From Polysphondylium violaceum (taxonomy: Eukaryota; Evosea; Eumycetozoa; Dictyosteliales; Dictyosteliaceae), in the NCBI GenBank assembly GCA_000277445.1, contig AJWJ01000211.1, positions 1 through 37,310 of the forward strand: a DNA stretch of 37,310 nt, written 5' to 3'. Below are positions 1 to 9,494 of this stretch, piece by piece. The translations under genes were made by a program, and so were the position numbers. A model generated the notes under the pieces. The model was not told where the DNA came from, searched no databases, and saw only the letters and a list, made by a program, of their open reading frames with translations. How positions within the stretch are numbered: position 1 is the stretch's first letter; each line of letters begins with the position of its first letter.

Positions 1-265
1 AAATTAAAATTTATTNTTTTTTTTTTGACAAATTTCTATATTTGAACAAAACTAAACAACAAAGCACACTTTTTTGAAAAGTTTTATTCAAAAAAAATTC
101 AAAATTCATCATTGTTTTTCATAGATACGAATCAATTAATTATTAAAAAGGAAATCATCTCGTAAAAAAATAATTGGAAAACCTACGAGTAACCCATGAA
201 ACAATGTAACCCTTATGCCAATATTATGAAATGTTTTTTGTAAAGAAAAAATTGAATAGTTAGTT
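1..265. other. Left edge, 3' flank of carrier-like gene
   Basis: AT-rich sequence with one ambiguous base at position 16 and a T-run beside it, typical of a contig edge. It holds one T-tract-GAAAA element (about 70-80). Short open frames here look random. It probably contains the 3' untranslated region of the minus-strand gene ending at 266; I see no gene of its own. Confidence 0.5.
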
Positions 266-1739
266 TTATTTAGGAGAAGATGAGGACTGTGTCTCAGCAT
301 CGTTGTCATTGTCATTGTCATTGTCTTGACTTAGACTATTTAAATCATTCATAGCAACACCTAAACCAGAGTCTTTGTGATCATTGTCAAATGTAGCTAT
401 ATTTCCATCACCATCGATATGAGAATTATTTGTGGGACTGGGTGGTGGAATCTCGCTCTTTTCCAATACACTTTTAACTTTTAAGAAAATAAAATTGGCA
501 ACTAAAATGGTGATCATCCACAATGGGAACAACATGAAATATGTATTTAAGCCAGACAAGAATCCATTCATACCCTCTCTAGTTAAAATATTTTTTAATG
601 TTTTTAATAATCCAATATTTCTAATATTTAATCTAACTTTGACAACTATAAATTATTATTTTATATTATTATTATTATAATTTGAAAATCAAGATTAGTA
701 ATCACAAATTGATGAGATTTATAAAAAAACAAGGGAAAAAAAGTTAAATTTACTACTTACCAGTCAACATATAATCCAATAAAATTTTAACACCAATTAA
801 TATAATTTGTAACGGTGATTTATCGTTTCCGTTTGTATTATTATTACTATTATTGTTTTTGTTGTTTGTTTGATTTGATTTTCTCTTATTTTGTATAATA
901 TTATCCAATTTAGTATAGAAAAATTCCAATAAATATTTTAAAACAACAACTTCCCATCCCTATATTAAGTTTTAATATTAAATTAATATACAAAAATAAT
1001 AATAATTATTATTATTAATAATAATACATACAGCATATAAACCAACAATACCTTCATTTTTACAAATTCCACTAAAAGTACAATCACTCATATAAAATCT
1101 ATTGTCAGATCTATAGAATCTATGTACAATGAGACGGGTCATGAGTACATCCAAAGGAAGAGTGATGCCATACTTTAAGAGAGTGAGAGAAAAGTCTATG
1201 GCAACTCGAGCATTTTTATGTAATGGGTTTTTGTTTTTAGGACTGTTTTGAATGTTGTTAAAGGAACGTTGAATAAAGTTGATAAAGATGGTAATCATGT
1301 TGTGCAAGAGATAGACCAATCCACCATCATAGATGTGTGTCCCTTTTTGTTTTAATAGACTGAGTAGTGAGGTTGATTGTGAAATGGGGATAAATCTAGT
1401 GCTAACTGGATGAGGTTGAGGTGTGGATATCAGTGGTGTAAAACTCGACAACAGAGTCTTTAATCTACTTGCTGTGGGTTTAAATCCAAATACATTCATA
1501 ATGATATCAGTTGTCACTGATGTATCTGATATGGGTTGAGGTGCTGGATTGGATTGGATAAATGTTGTCAGTGCATGAATGGGGAATTCTATTGGATAGA
1601 ATACTAATTTACTAACTGCCAATGATCCCCATTGTAATACAATATCAAATACACTATCTTGATTAGAATACAATGTATTTTTGTCTTTAATAATATGATT
1701 AACTGTTGGTTTTTGTATATTATGTTGTTGTCTTGGTTT

Positions 1740-1809
<70 letters not shown>

Positions 1810-2237
1810 GCTGGTGGAGTAACTATAGGTATATGAGGTGGTGGTGTAGAACATTGAATAGGTGGAGTAGAATATGGTGGAGTGGAATAATCTTCTTGTT
1901 GCTGATGTTGTTGTTGTTGTTGTTGAACAACAGCATTGATAGTATTATTAATTATATTTTCATCAAATGTAACAGTACTTGATGATATTTTCTCAACAAT
2001 TTCCTCTTTTTGCTCGACCAATTCTTTTTCGACCTGTTTAATTTCTTCTTGTACCTCTGGTTGTTGTTGTTGTTGTTGTTGTTGTTGCTCTTTATTACAA
2101 CATTCTATACAGTGATTGTCTTGGTCATCATGTTGTTGTTGTTGTTGTTGTTCGATACAACAATCTGAACAATGTTCTTTATCATAACAACATGGACAAC
2201 CCTCTATATCAATCTCCTCATGACTATTACTATTCAT
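266..2237 (-). CDS. Divergent mitochondrial carrier (SLC25)-like protein, SLC25A46/Ugo1 type
   Basis: Three exons: 2237-1032, 959-761 and about 576-266, giving about 571 residues. The first ~180 residues are low complexity: a Cys-rich start (CPCC, CSDCC, CIECC), several CAA-coded Gln runs and Pro/Thr repeats. The rest resembles a degenerate solute-carrier fold. PIEFPIHALTTFIQ and PLDVLMTRLIVHR fit the P-x-[DE] carrier signature, ICKNEGIVGLYAG fits the EG-x-x-G-x-x-x-G signature, and a hydrophobic segment lies near the C-terminus (about 500-530). Only remnants of the three repeats remain, which recalls SLC25A46/Ugo1, outer-membrane proteins of mitochondrial dynamics rather than transporters; that assignment is inference. 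Intron 2 is ambiguous: GTAAGT with a GAG acceptor, or GTAGTA (donor at 756) with a TAG acceptor (exon from 578), which gives 573 residues. The C-terminus is acidic with an Asp-Asn repeat. Confidence 0.55.
1739..1809 (-). repeat. CAA/TTG trinucleotide microsatellite coding polyglutamine
   Basis: About 23 uninterrupted TTG units on the plus strand encode a pure-CAA Gln run in the carrier-like protein. Shorter runs of the same unit lie at about 1908-1925, 2060-2090 and 2130-2150. The antisense reading gives a meaningless poly-Leu frame. Confidence 0.95.
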
Positions 2238-2526
2238 TGTATTGGTATTATTTAATTATAGAATAAATAAGTGTGAAGGGTCTGAAAAAGCTTTGTATGG
2301 TGGAAAAAATAAGGAGAAAAAAAATTTAAAAAAAAAAGAAAAAAAAGAAAAAAAAAACAATTGAAATCTTTGAATGATTCAGTATTGGGGTAGTTTCCAA
2401 ATACAGAAAGGAGTGAGTGATGCGTGTGCGCTGTGTTATTTATAATCAATCAGCAGATGTAGATGTAATCAACATTGATTACTTTCGGATTTCTCGATAT
2501 AATATTATTTATTTTACATAATTTAA

Positions 2527-3059
2527 TTAATTGTCGTTGTCACTGTCTTCTTCATCATATTCATCGTCAACACCTAAATTAAATTAAAGAGAGAATGATG
2601 ATTAATATTATGTTGAATAGATATACATTATGACAAATATAGAATAAAATACATACTTGTATCAACTCTTGGTACTAAAAGTTTACGACATTCGACGTCT
2701 TTGGCAAGTTGAAGAGCAGTTTCGCCATTTTTATTTTTGAGAGAAACATCAGCTTTGCCAACATTGACCAAAACACGAATAGCTTCGAGATGATCTTTGA
2801 ATGCTGCTTTATGGAGTGGGGTTTCTTGATCACGATTCAAAACATTTGGATTGGCTTTGAATTTCAAAAGAACGGCAATGACCTCTTCATAGCCATTTCT
2901 AGCGGCCCAATGAAGTGCAGTCTCACCCATACCATCTTTAGCATTATTGACATCAACTGGACATTCTTTATCGAGAACGTATTCCTCAACACTCTCTGCC
3001 TCTCCTCTTTTGGCAGCATTAATTAATCTTTGATCGATGATATATTGTTCACTGTCCAT
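2527..3059 (-). CDS. Small ankyrin-repeat protein
   Basis: Two exons, 3059-2657 and 2573-2527, give 149 residues. The donor A|GTATGT and acceptor TTTAG preserve the frame, and the last exon adds an acidic tail ending EEDSDNDN. About three and a half ankyrin repeats cover residues 10-130: GETALHWAARNGYEEVIAVLL, ETPLHKAAFKDHLEAIRVLV and GETALQLAKD carry the TPLHxAA and LL hallmarks. Ankyrin repeats bind proteins, so the role cannot be read from the sequence. Nothing suggests membrane insertion or enzymatic activity. The gene is divergent from eIF3k and about 290 bp upstream of the carrier-like gene on the same strand. Confidence 0.85.
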
Positions 3060-3397
3060 TTTTGTGTGTGCGTAATATATATTTGGAAATTGAAAAAGGT
3101 GTATAAAAGTACAAGTATATATAAATAAATAATAGTGTTGGTTTAGGTAAAGTAAAAATTAAAAAAAAAAAACTAACCCTGTTGGTAATATTTCATCAAA
3201 AATCTTATTTTTTGAAAAATGATGGCTTTGGATTGAGGTGGGGTCAATTTTCAAAAAAGAAGTTCAAAAACTTTTTTAAAAAAAAATTTTCAAATTTTTT
3301 TCGTGTTTTTTTTGATCCCTATTTTTTTGTGAGGGAGATAATTTGTATTGTGTGTGTGATATTATCCCTTCAGTCATAATCAATATATATAAACACA
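3060..3397. promoter_or_regulatory. Divergent promoter region, ankyrin gene and eIF3k
   Basis: 338 bp separate the two start codons. It contains several copies of the T-tract-GAAAA element or its complement (3208-3219, 3248-3258, a weaker one near 3287-3300) and TATATATAAA 10-20 bases before the eIF3k ATG. No convincing gene lies inside; the 65-codon frame here is low complexity. Confidence 0.5.
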
Positions 3398-4344
3398 ATG
3401 GAAGGTGAACAACAACAACAAGAGCAACAACAATCTATCTTGGATGTAGATTTACTTGGTCTTAATGCTGAAGATCGTTTAGAGTATATTCAAACTTTAA
3501 TTGCAGACTCTTATAATATTGCCATTGCAAAGAAGTTAGAAGAGTTTTTAGATATTCAAATCAACGAAAACATATATCTCTTCCAAGCCAATTCAACTCT
3601 TTTAAAATTATATCAATTTAACCCATCCTCACTCAACAAAGATGCCATCGCTAAGATGTTGGCAAAATCATTGATGAATTTCCCATGTAACGACTTTTTA
3701 TTCCTCTCTTACATGATTCCATCAACCATTCAAAAAGAAGAACCACTTTTAAAACTTTTTACTTTAAATAATCTCTTGGAGAATTGTAAATTTAAGGAAG
3801 CTTGGGCTCATATCAATAATAACTCTTTCTTTTCAAGTATTCCAAGTTTTACTGATAATATTAGAAATTGTATGTTATTACTATTATTAGAGATAGGATA
3901 GATATAGGGATGTGAGAGATTCACTTTTTAGCAGCACACATATCTATATTTATAATTAGAATCTAAACATATGATATAGGTAAACTAACAAAATTATTAA
4001 ATTATCTATTTATATAGTCATCTCTGGTGTTTTATCTATTACTTATCAAAATATTTCATTAACCATGTTACAAGAACTTCTCAATTTATCAGAAAGTGAA
4101 ATTAAAGAATATATCTCTACCAAACAACCAACTTGGAAAATCAACGATACCACTGTTTCATTACAAAGCGAAAACTCTAAACAAAAGAAAGCTGATACCT
4201 TTACCTTTGATCGTATGTATACCTTTAGATATATTGGATCCAAGCATATTGATTTCTTTCAATCATTTATTCATATCCACTAACACTCATTTATTTACAA
4301 AACCTACAGAACTCTCTAGAATTTTACCAACTTTTATTAAATAA
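3398..4344 (+). CDS. eif3K: Eukaryotic translation initiation factor 3 subunit K
   Basis: Exons 3398-3869, 4018-4212 and 4310-4344 give 233 residues, close to the usual ~220-240. After a Gln-rich start, the protein follows eIF3k closely: NIYLFQANSTLLKLYQFNP matches human NAYDLEANLAVLKLYQFNP, then LLENCKFKEAWAHI, and FISGVLSITYQNISLTMLQE spans the first splice junction and matches FICHVVGITYQHIDRWLLAE. A winged-helix-like part follows (LNLSESEIKEYI). The final 11-codon exon is set by phase. eIF3k is a non-core PCI-type subunit of eIF3, which brings the 40S subunit to mRNA. POP5 follows on the same strand 413 bp downstream. Confidence 0.95.
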
Positions 4345-4572
4345 AGCATAATAGCATATAATATGTTTTAAGATAAATTTTAAAAGAACTTTATATCTTT
4401 TCCTTATTAATCATCACTCTTTTTTTGACCAAACAGTACTGTACCGAAATAGATAAAATAATTATGCCTATTTTTTTGAATTTTTTGTAAGCACGCGAAC
4501 CCCCTTGGATTTTGCAAAGTCCTCTAATTTGGACCTACATCTCATTAATCTATATTATAATATCGGAATGGG

Positions 4573-4619
4573 TATTTATAAAAGTGGTCTAGGATTGACC
4601 AATTAACCACTTATAAATA
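4573..4619. repeat. Inverted repeat / hairpin
   Basis: TATTTATAAAAGTGGT (4573-4588) pairs with ACCACTTATAAATA (4606-4619) as a 14-bp stem with a two-base bulge. The 17-base loop also contains TGGTC/GACCA complementarity (4585-4589 with 4597-4601). It could be a structured RNA, a mobile-element relic or chance. Confidence 0.6.
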
Positions 4620-4653
4620 TTCTGTATTTCTTTTGTTTTTTTTTTTTTTTTCC

Positions 4654-4679
4654 TTTTTTTTGAAAATTTTCAAAAAAAA
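4654..4679. promoter_or_regulatory. Palindromic T-tract-GAAAATTTTC-A-tract
   Basis: A perfect 26-base palindrome: eight T, GAAAATTTTC, eight A. It lies about 80 bases upstream of the POP5 ATG. It is a doubled form of the T-tract-GAAAA element seen upstream of many genes in this window. Confidence 0.6.
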
Positions 4680-4757
4680 TGACAAGATGTGCATAGTCTC
4701 GGTTTTACATATTAAAACTTTAGATTTATATATATATACACTTACACTTGACAATAA

Positions 4758-5314
4758 ATGGTTAGATTAAAGAATAGATATTTGATGACAGAAGTTATCT
4801 GGCATGATCCATCAAATGCATCTGCTTTATCAGAACTTTGGTTATTTCATTTTCTCATCGATGAATCAAAGAGATTGTTTGGTGAATTGACGACAGAGGC
4901 ATTCAAGAAAACAGTGAAATGTAAATAATCACAAACTTATTATTATTACTATGCACCATGGACACTACCTAACCAACCTATCATTCATTAGTCGTTTATT
5001 TAAATCCCGACACCAATTTATTTATTATTCGATGTTCATTCACCTACTATAAATCTCTGTGGAGTGTCTTATCAATGATTACCAGCTATAACAATATACC
5101 CGTGTATTTTAGAGTCATTCATCTTTCAGGTTCAATTAGAGGCTGTCAAAAAGCAGCACTCAAAGTATTCCAAAAACAAATTTTTATCTATGACAAAAAC
5201 ACAATACAACAACAGCAACAAACAAGCACATCATCTCTTTTATCAATTACGCAGTCTGATATAGAAATGGATAATGCTCCAAGTGAAGACGACGACATAG
5301 AAATGAAAAGCTGA
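4758..5314 (+). CDS. pop5: Ribonuclease P/MRP protein subunit POP5
   Basis: Exons 4758-4920 and 4992-5314 give 161 residues. MVRLKNRYLMTEVI at the start matches human MVRFKHRYLLCELV. VYLNPDTNLFIIRC and the following Trp-Ser (YYKSLWSVLSMIT) match the conserved core, and VIHLSGSIRGCQKAAL matches the C-terminal LHVGGTIRTCQK. The tail is Gln-rich then acidic, as in animal POP5. POP5 is a protein subunit of RNase P (tRNA 5' processing) and RNase MRP (rRNA processing) and acts in the nucleus and nucleolus. It lies next to eIF3k on the same strand but is a separate unit with its own AT-rich promoter. Confidence 0.95.
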
Positions 5315-5754
5315 ATTCCCAATTTCATTCACACACACCAATCTCACCCCCACTCTTTCAAAATTTTCAACAATATCAATATGAATAGTAATAGCTTTGA
5401 CTCATCTCTGAGCTATTTATGTAAATAGTAATAAAAATACCCTTCAAAGACATCCTTGGAAATGTTTGTAAACAAGGATCTTAAGAGTTGTAAAAATAAT
5501 TTAACAATTTGAAATAAAATCTAAAAAGGGTAAATAGTAATTTTTTTTTTTTTATTAATTTTTAAATTTATCCTGTTTTTATTTTTACTACTATTGATAA
5601 TATCTTTGTTTTCGTCTGTTTTTATAAATATTTAAATATGATTCCACATATATAGAGTTTAATACAACACAAAATCTATATTGTTTTTCTATATTATCTC
5701 TTTTATTTTTATCTATTTTCTTTATATTTTATATATATATAATAATACATAACA
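5315..5754. other. Intergenic region, POP5 3' flank and lipase promoter
   Basis: 440 bp of AT-rich sequence without a credible gene. It contains a hairpin (ATCCTTG 5452-5458 with CAAGGAT 5473-5479) and a small palindrome CTATTTATGTAAATAG near 5413-5428. A TATATATATAATA stretch lies 15-25 bases before the lipase ATG. Confidence 0.5.
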
Positions 5755-8342
5755 ATGAGGGCTTGGTTAGCGAGCAAGATAAGCTCTTCATTGGATTCTA
5801 CGTTGATATCTATGAATGAAACGTTAAAAACCTTTATTGAAGAATGTATGTTTTTGTATACTATTCTATTTATATACTACTAGGGAGTCAACATAGATTA
5901 ATTTCATATCATCTACATAAATATACCAGTATGGCAATTGGGTGTACAGATATCAAATGTTCTTATAGTTACGATTTTAGGTTTCTTTTATAAACAAGGT
6001 TACCAATCCTATTGGGACCAAAAGAATAGAATTAAAAAGAAGAAAACCTATTCTCATAAAAAAGTAAATAGAAATAAGAAACCATCACCTTTTGCTCAAC
6101 TCTTAAACGAACAAAATAGTTCACCCGAAACTATTGGTACTAGTAGCAGCAGTAACACTAGTAATAACAACACAACATCAAAGAATAATTCAAGCAATGC
6201 AACAGCATCGACTACGACAAAAACAACCAATTCACCAAATATTACGCATTATTCAAGCGGTAGCGAAGGCGATAATAGTCCCAGTTTACATTCAACGACT
6301 CGACAAACTCCAACAAAAATTAGACTATTGCATCGATCAAGCAGTAGTGTAAAAAGATCACCATCATTAGATTCTGCTTCATCATTTCTTTATAAATACT
6401 CCTCAAGTCCAAAGCATTCAAAAAAGTCCAAAAGATCTTCATATTGTATGTTTATTCATATTAGCATTATTTTAACTATGTATATTAATATTGTTATAAC
6501 TACTACTATTCCTATTAATATTATAGCAAAAGAAGATCTTGTTCATAATTATGAACAAATTACGACAGGGTTATTTGAGGATGTAAGAACTAATCTATTA
6601 TTGTTTTTTGATGCAATGTTTGGATGGCTTAGATCAACAATTACATCGATTTTTAATGTAATTGGCAAATTTAGATTAAGATCCCTTTTATTTTTCTTTA
6701 TTTCATTTCCATTCTATCTCCCTTTTTATATTTGTAAGTAGTGAACTATAATCACTTGTTAATTCAATAGTAAGAATAAAACTAACTCATTCCTTACAAT
6801 ATATCTCTATCTATATAGGTAAATTATTATTTTTCCCAATAATATTAATTTCAAAGATTGGATCATTCTTTACAAAAATCAAAAAAGTTAAAGATATATC
6901 CAACAAACTAATATCAAATAAAGAACTTGATATTAGATCTGTTCAAGAGATTATAGAGCAATCTGGATATCCATATGAAAAACATCATGTCACTACAGAG
7001 GATGGATATATTTTATTGTTGGAGAGAATACCAAATAAGAAATCTAAAAATGTATTGTATCTTCAACATGGTATTTTTGATAACAGCTTTGCGTGGGTAG
7101 CCAATGGTCCAGCACAATCACTCGCATTTGCAGCCCATGATCAAGGATATGATGTATTTTTAGCAAATCTCAGAGGTAATGGTGAAAGATTACATATCAA
7201 TCAAAATATCTCTACCAAAGAGTATTGGAGTTTTTCAATGAATGAACATGCCTTTCTTGATATACCTGCCTTTATTCAAAACATTAGAAAAATCAAGTTT
7301 AAAGAATTATGTCCAAATTTCAATTTGTCAAAATCATCATCAGGTTCAAAAGTTAATTTAAATAATAGTAGTAGTAGTACAAATACTCCAACAACTACAA
7401 CTACAACTACAACAACAACAACAAGTTCAACAAATAACAATAATAATGAAAAAATAGATTTAAATATAGTTTCAATTGCCCATTCTATGGGAGCAGCAGT
7501 ATTATTGATGTATATAGTAAGAAATAGAATGCTCAAGAAACCACATTATCTCAGTAAATCCATTTTACTTTCACCAGCAGGCTATCATAAAGTTGCACCC
7601 AAACTTGTTGATATATTGGCACCATTGATTAATATTTGGTTGTTCCTTTATCCAATTCATGTATTTAGATTCCCCTCTGAATCACTAAAAATACTCATAG
7701 CCAAAATCTATCACGATGTTATGAGTAACTCACCCACCAAAGATTTATTGGTTTATTTGGTATCAAGATATCTTTTAGGTGGTGATATTAAAAATCATCC
7801 TCTGACAACTATTCACAATCTCGCCTACAATACATTTAATGGTACCTCTGTTAAAACCTATAGACATTTTTGGCAAATTAGAAAATCAAGAAAGTTTGAA
7901 TCCTTTGATTATGGTCCTAAAAAGAATATGGAAATGTATGGTTCAAAAGAGCCAATTGATTTTTTGGATCATTATGATTTGTATGTATAATATGTATAAT
8001 ATGTATGACTATGATATACTAATATGTAATAAATTTAATAGGATTGATATTCCAATTCATTTTATCATGGGATTAAAAGATAATTTAATTGATCCTGCCA
8101 ATATTATCAAACACTATAGTACATTGAAAAAGTATCATCCAAAATATGCATTCCTAAAGGCTAGTAAAAATGGACATATTGAATTCACTTTGGGATTAGA
8201 TGATCAAATTAGATCATATATTTTAAATGTTCTCGATCCTGTACCCAATCTCTTATCCTCGTCTAGTACTGCAACAGATAACCTATTGCCAAGATTTGAA
8301 AGTTGTAGTGAAAGTCTAAATACTATACCATCATCATCTTGA
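5755..8342 (+). CDS. Membrane-anchored alpha/beta-hydrolase lipase (acid lipase / steryl ester hydrolase family)
   Basis: Five exons (5755-5845, 5930-6445, 6527-6733, 6819-7980, 8042-8342) give 758 residues. The N-terminal ~275 residues have a hydrophobic segment (VLIVTILGFFY), a basic Ser/Thr/Asn-rich linker and a second strongly hydrophobic region (LLFFFISFPFYLPFYICKLLFF). The lipase domain begins with the AB-hydrolase-associated motif GYPYEKHHVTTEDGYILLLER, then LQHGIFDNSFAW, the nucleophile elbow AHSMGA (Ser494), GLKDNLIDP (probable acid, Asp672) and NGHIEF (His704). The triad therefore looks complete. The layout resembles yeast Tgl1/Yeh1/Yeh2 steryl ester hydrolases; triglyceride or cholesteryl ester substrates are inference. 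A Ser/Thr/Asn insertion lies just before the nucleophile strand. The second intron (6446-6526) is 81 nt and in frame without stops, so retention would only insert 27 residues. Confidence 0.85.
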
Positions 8343-8596
8343 GATTCTATGGATACTACACATAAATGAATATTCATTACAACTCTCGTGAATAAACAAA
8401 TATTCTGTATGCTCAAAACGTAACGTTGAATTATTTTTTGTCTTTCGTGCAAAAAAATTTATTTAAAAATAATTTTTTTTTGATTTTTTTGAAAAATAAT
8501 TTTTTTTTCGTTGCGGCTGTGCTGCGAGCATGGCCACACTATATTATTTCAGAGACGCTTGATTCCTCTTCCTCTTCTGCTCAGCATCAATACAAA
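8343..8596. promoter_or_regulatory. eS25 promoter and 5' leader
   Basis: A block of T-runs with TTTTTTTGAAAAA at 8484-8496 is followed by an unusually GC-rich patch (8509-8537, CGTTGCGGCTGTGC, then GCGAGCATGGCC). The leader to the ATG is pyrimidine-rich (TTCCTCTTCCTCTTC at about 8563-8577). The C/T tract recalls the pyrimidine-rich leaders of ribosomal-protein mRNAs, but its role here is inference. Confidence 0.5.
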
Positions 8597-9315
8597 ATGG
8601 TATGCACAGATACATGATACTACATATATAATGATGGTGATGATTGATTATGAATGAAGATTGAACTATTTAGAGACGTTATATGGATACATCTGTTGGT
8701 TATGAGGACTAGAATACGAACAGAGAAAGAAGAAGAAAGGAAGAAAGAAAGAATAAGGGACAACAAACATGATTCAATCCAATCACCATAATCAATCTCA
8801 TCATCCATCATATACAGATAGAATGAAAGATTATTAACATTATAAAATATAGCCTCCAAAAGAAAAAGCCGGTGGTAAATCCAAACAAATCCAAGCCTCT
8901 AAATCTGCTGCTAAGTCATCAGGTGCTAAGGGTGCCAGAAAGGTAAATATAATCGATCAATACAACAAACAGTAGGATATATAGCTAATAATCATCAACA
9001 AAATATAGAAATGGTCCAAGGGTAAATCTAGAGAAAAGTTAAACAACATGGTTCTCTTCGATAAAGATACCTACGCTAAACTCATGAAGGAAGTCCCAAC
9101 CTCCAAGGTCATCACCACCGCCACTGTTTCTGAAAGAATGAAGTGCAATGGTTCTTTAGCCCGTAAAGCCATCAAAGTAAATATCATCTCTCTCTTATTC
9201 AATGTAACTCTATATATTAACCATAAAATCATTACTTTAGGAATTATTATCCAAAGGTCTCATCCGTCAAGTCATCAAAGGTCACTGTGCTGGTGTTTAC
9301 ACTAAAGCCAACTAA
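8597..9315 (+). CDS. rps25: 40S ribosomal protein eS25
   Basis: Four exons (8597-8599, 8853-8942, 9009-9176, 9241-9315) give 111 residues, the usual length. The first coding exon is only the ATG, followed directly by GTATGC. The start [13 protein letters not shown] and [14 protein letters not shown] are typical of eS25. The winged-helix core [36 protein letters not shown]-like text (here [11 protein letters not shown]) and [19 protein letters not shown] follow. Codons are biased to C- and G-ending forms (GCC, ACC, AAG, CTC), as expected of a highly expressed gene. eS25 sits in the 40S head and supports IRES and RAN translation in other eukaryotes. Intron 1 is the longest here (253 nt). The gene is convergent with the His-rich gene. 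Confidence 0.97.
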
Positions 9316-9494
9316 AGACGAGACAATAAATATAAAATTCTAAAAAAATGTATAAATTATGTCTTCATTTTTTATTATTACATTGTTTTTATTATTTTTG
9401 TTACTCTACCCTCTACCCAACTAAACAGGATTTTAATGATTAATAATAAGAATGATTTATAAACTAAAAAGATAATCCCTTTAAATATTACTTT

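Larger units (their letters stand above)
4345..4757. other. Intergenic region with possible structured RNA and POP5 promoter
   Basis: 413 bp. Positions 4487-4545 form a GC-richer island (GCACGCGAACCCCC, then near-palindromic GGATTTTGCAAAGTCC). A hairpin at 4573-4619 and long T runs at 4635-4661 follow. The 26-base palindrome at 4654-4679 and TATATATATA near 4727-4737 probably belong to the POP5 promoter. No protein-coding frame is credible. Whether the GC-rich part is transcribed cannot be told from sequence alone. Confidence 0.45.

Noticed and set aside
1659-1982. Poly-Leu open frame on the plus strand
   Set aside because: Antisense of the CAA-coded Gln run in the carrier-like gene.
4487-4545. 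Possible tRNA (TTTTGCAAA like an Ala anticodon loop; GGGGGTTCGCG like a T-arm)
   Set aside because: No acceptor stem, D-arm or proper T-arm can be drawn on either strand.
8600-8852. Intronic C/D-box snoRNA in eS25 intron 1 (GTGATGA resembles a C box)
   Set aside because: No CTGA D box at a suitable distance and no terminal stem seen.
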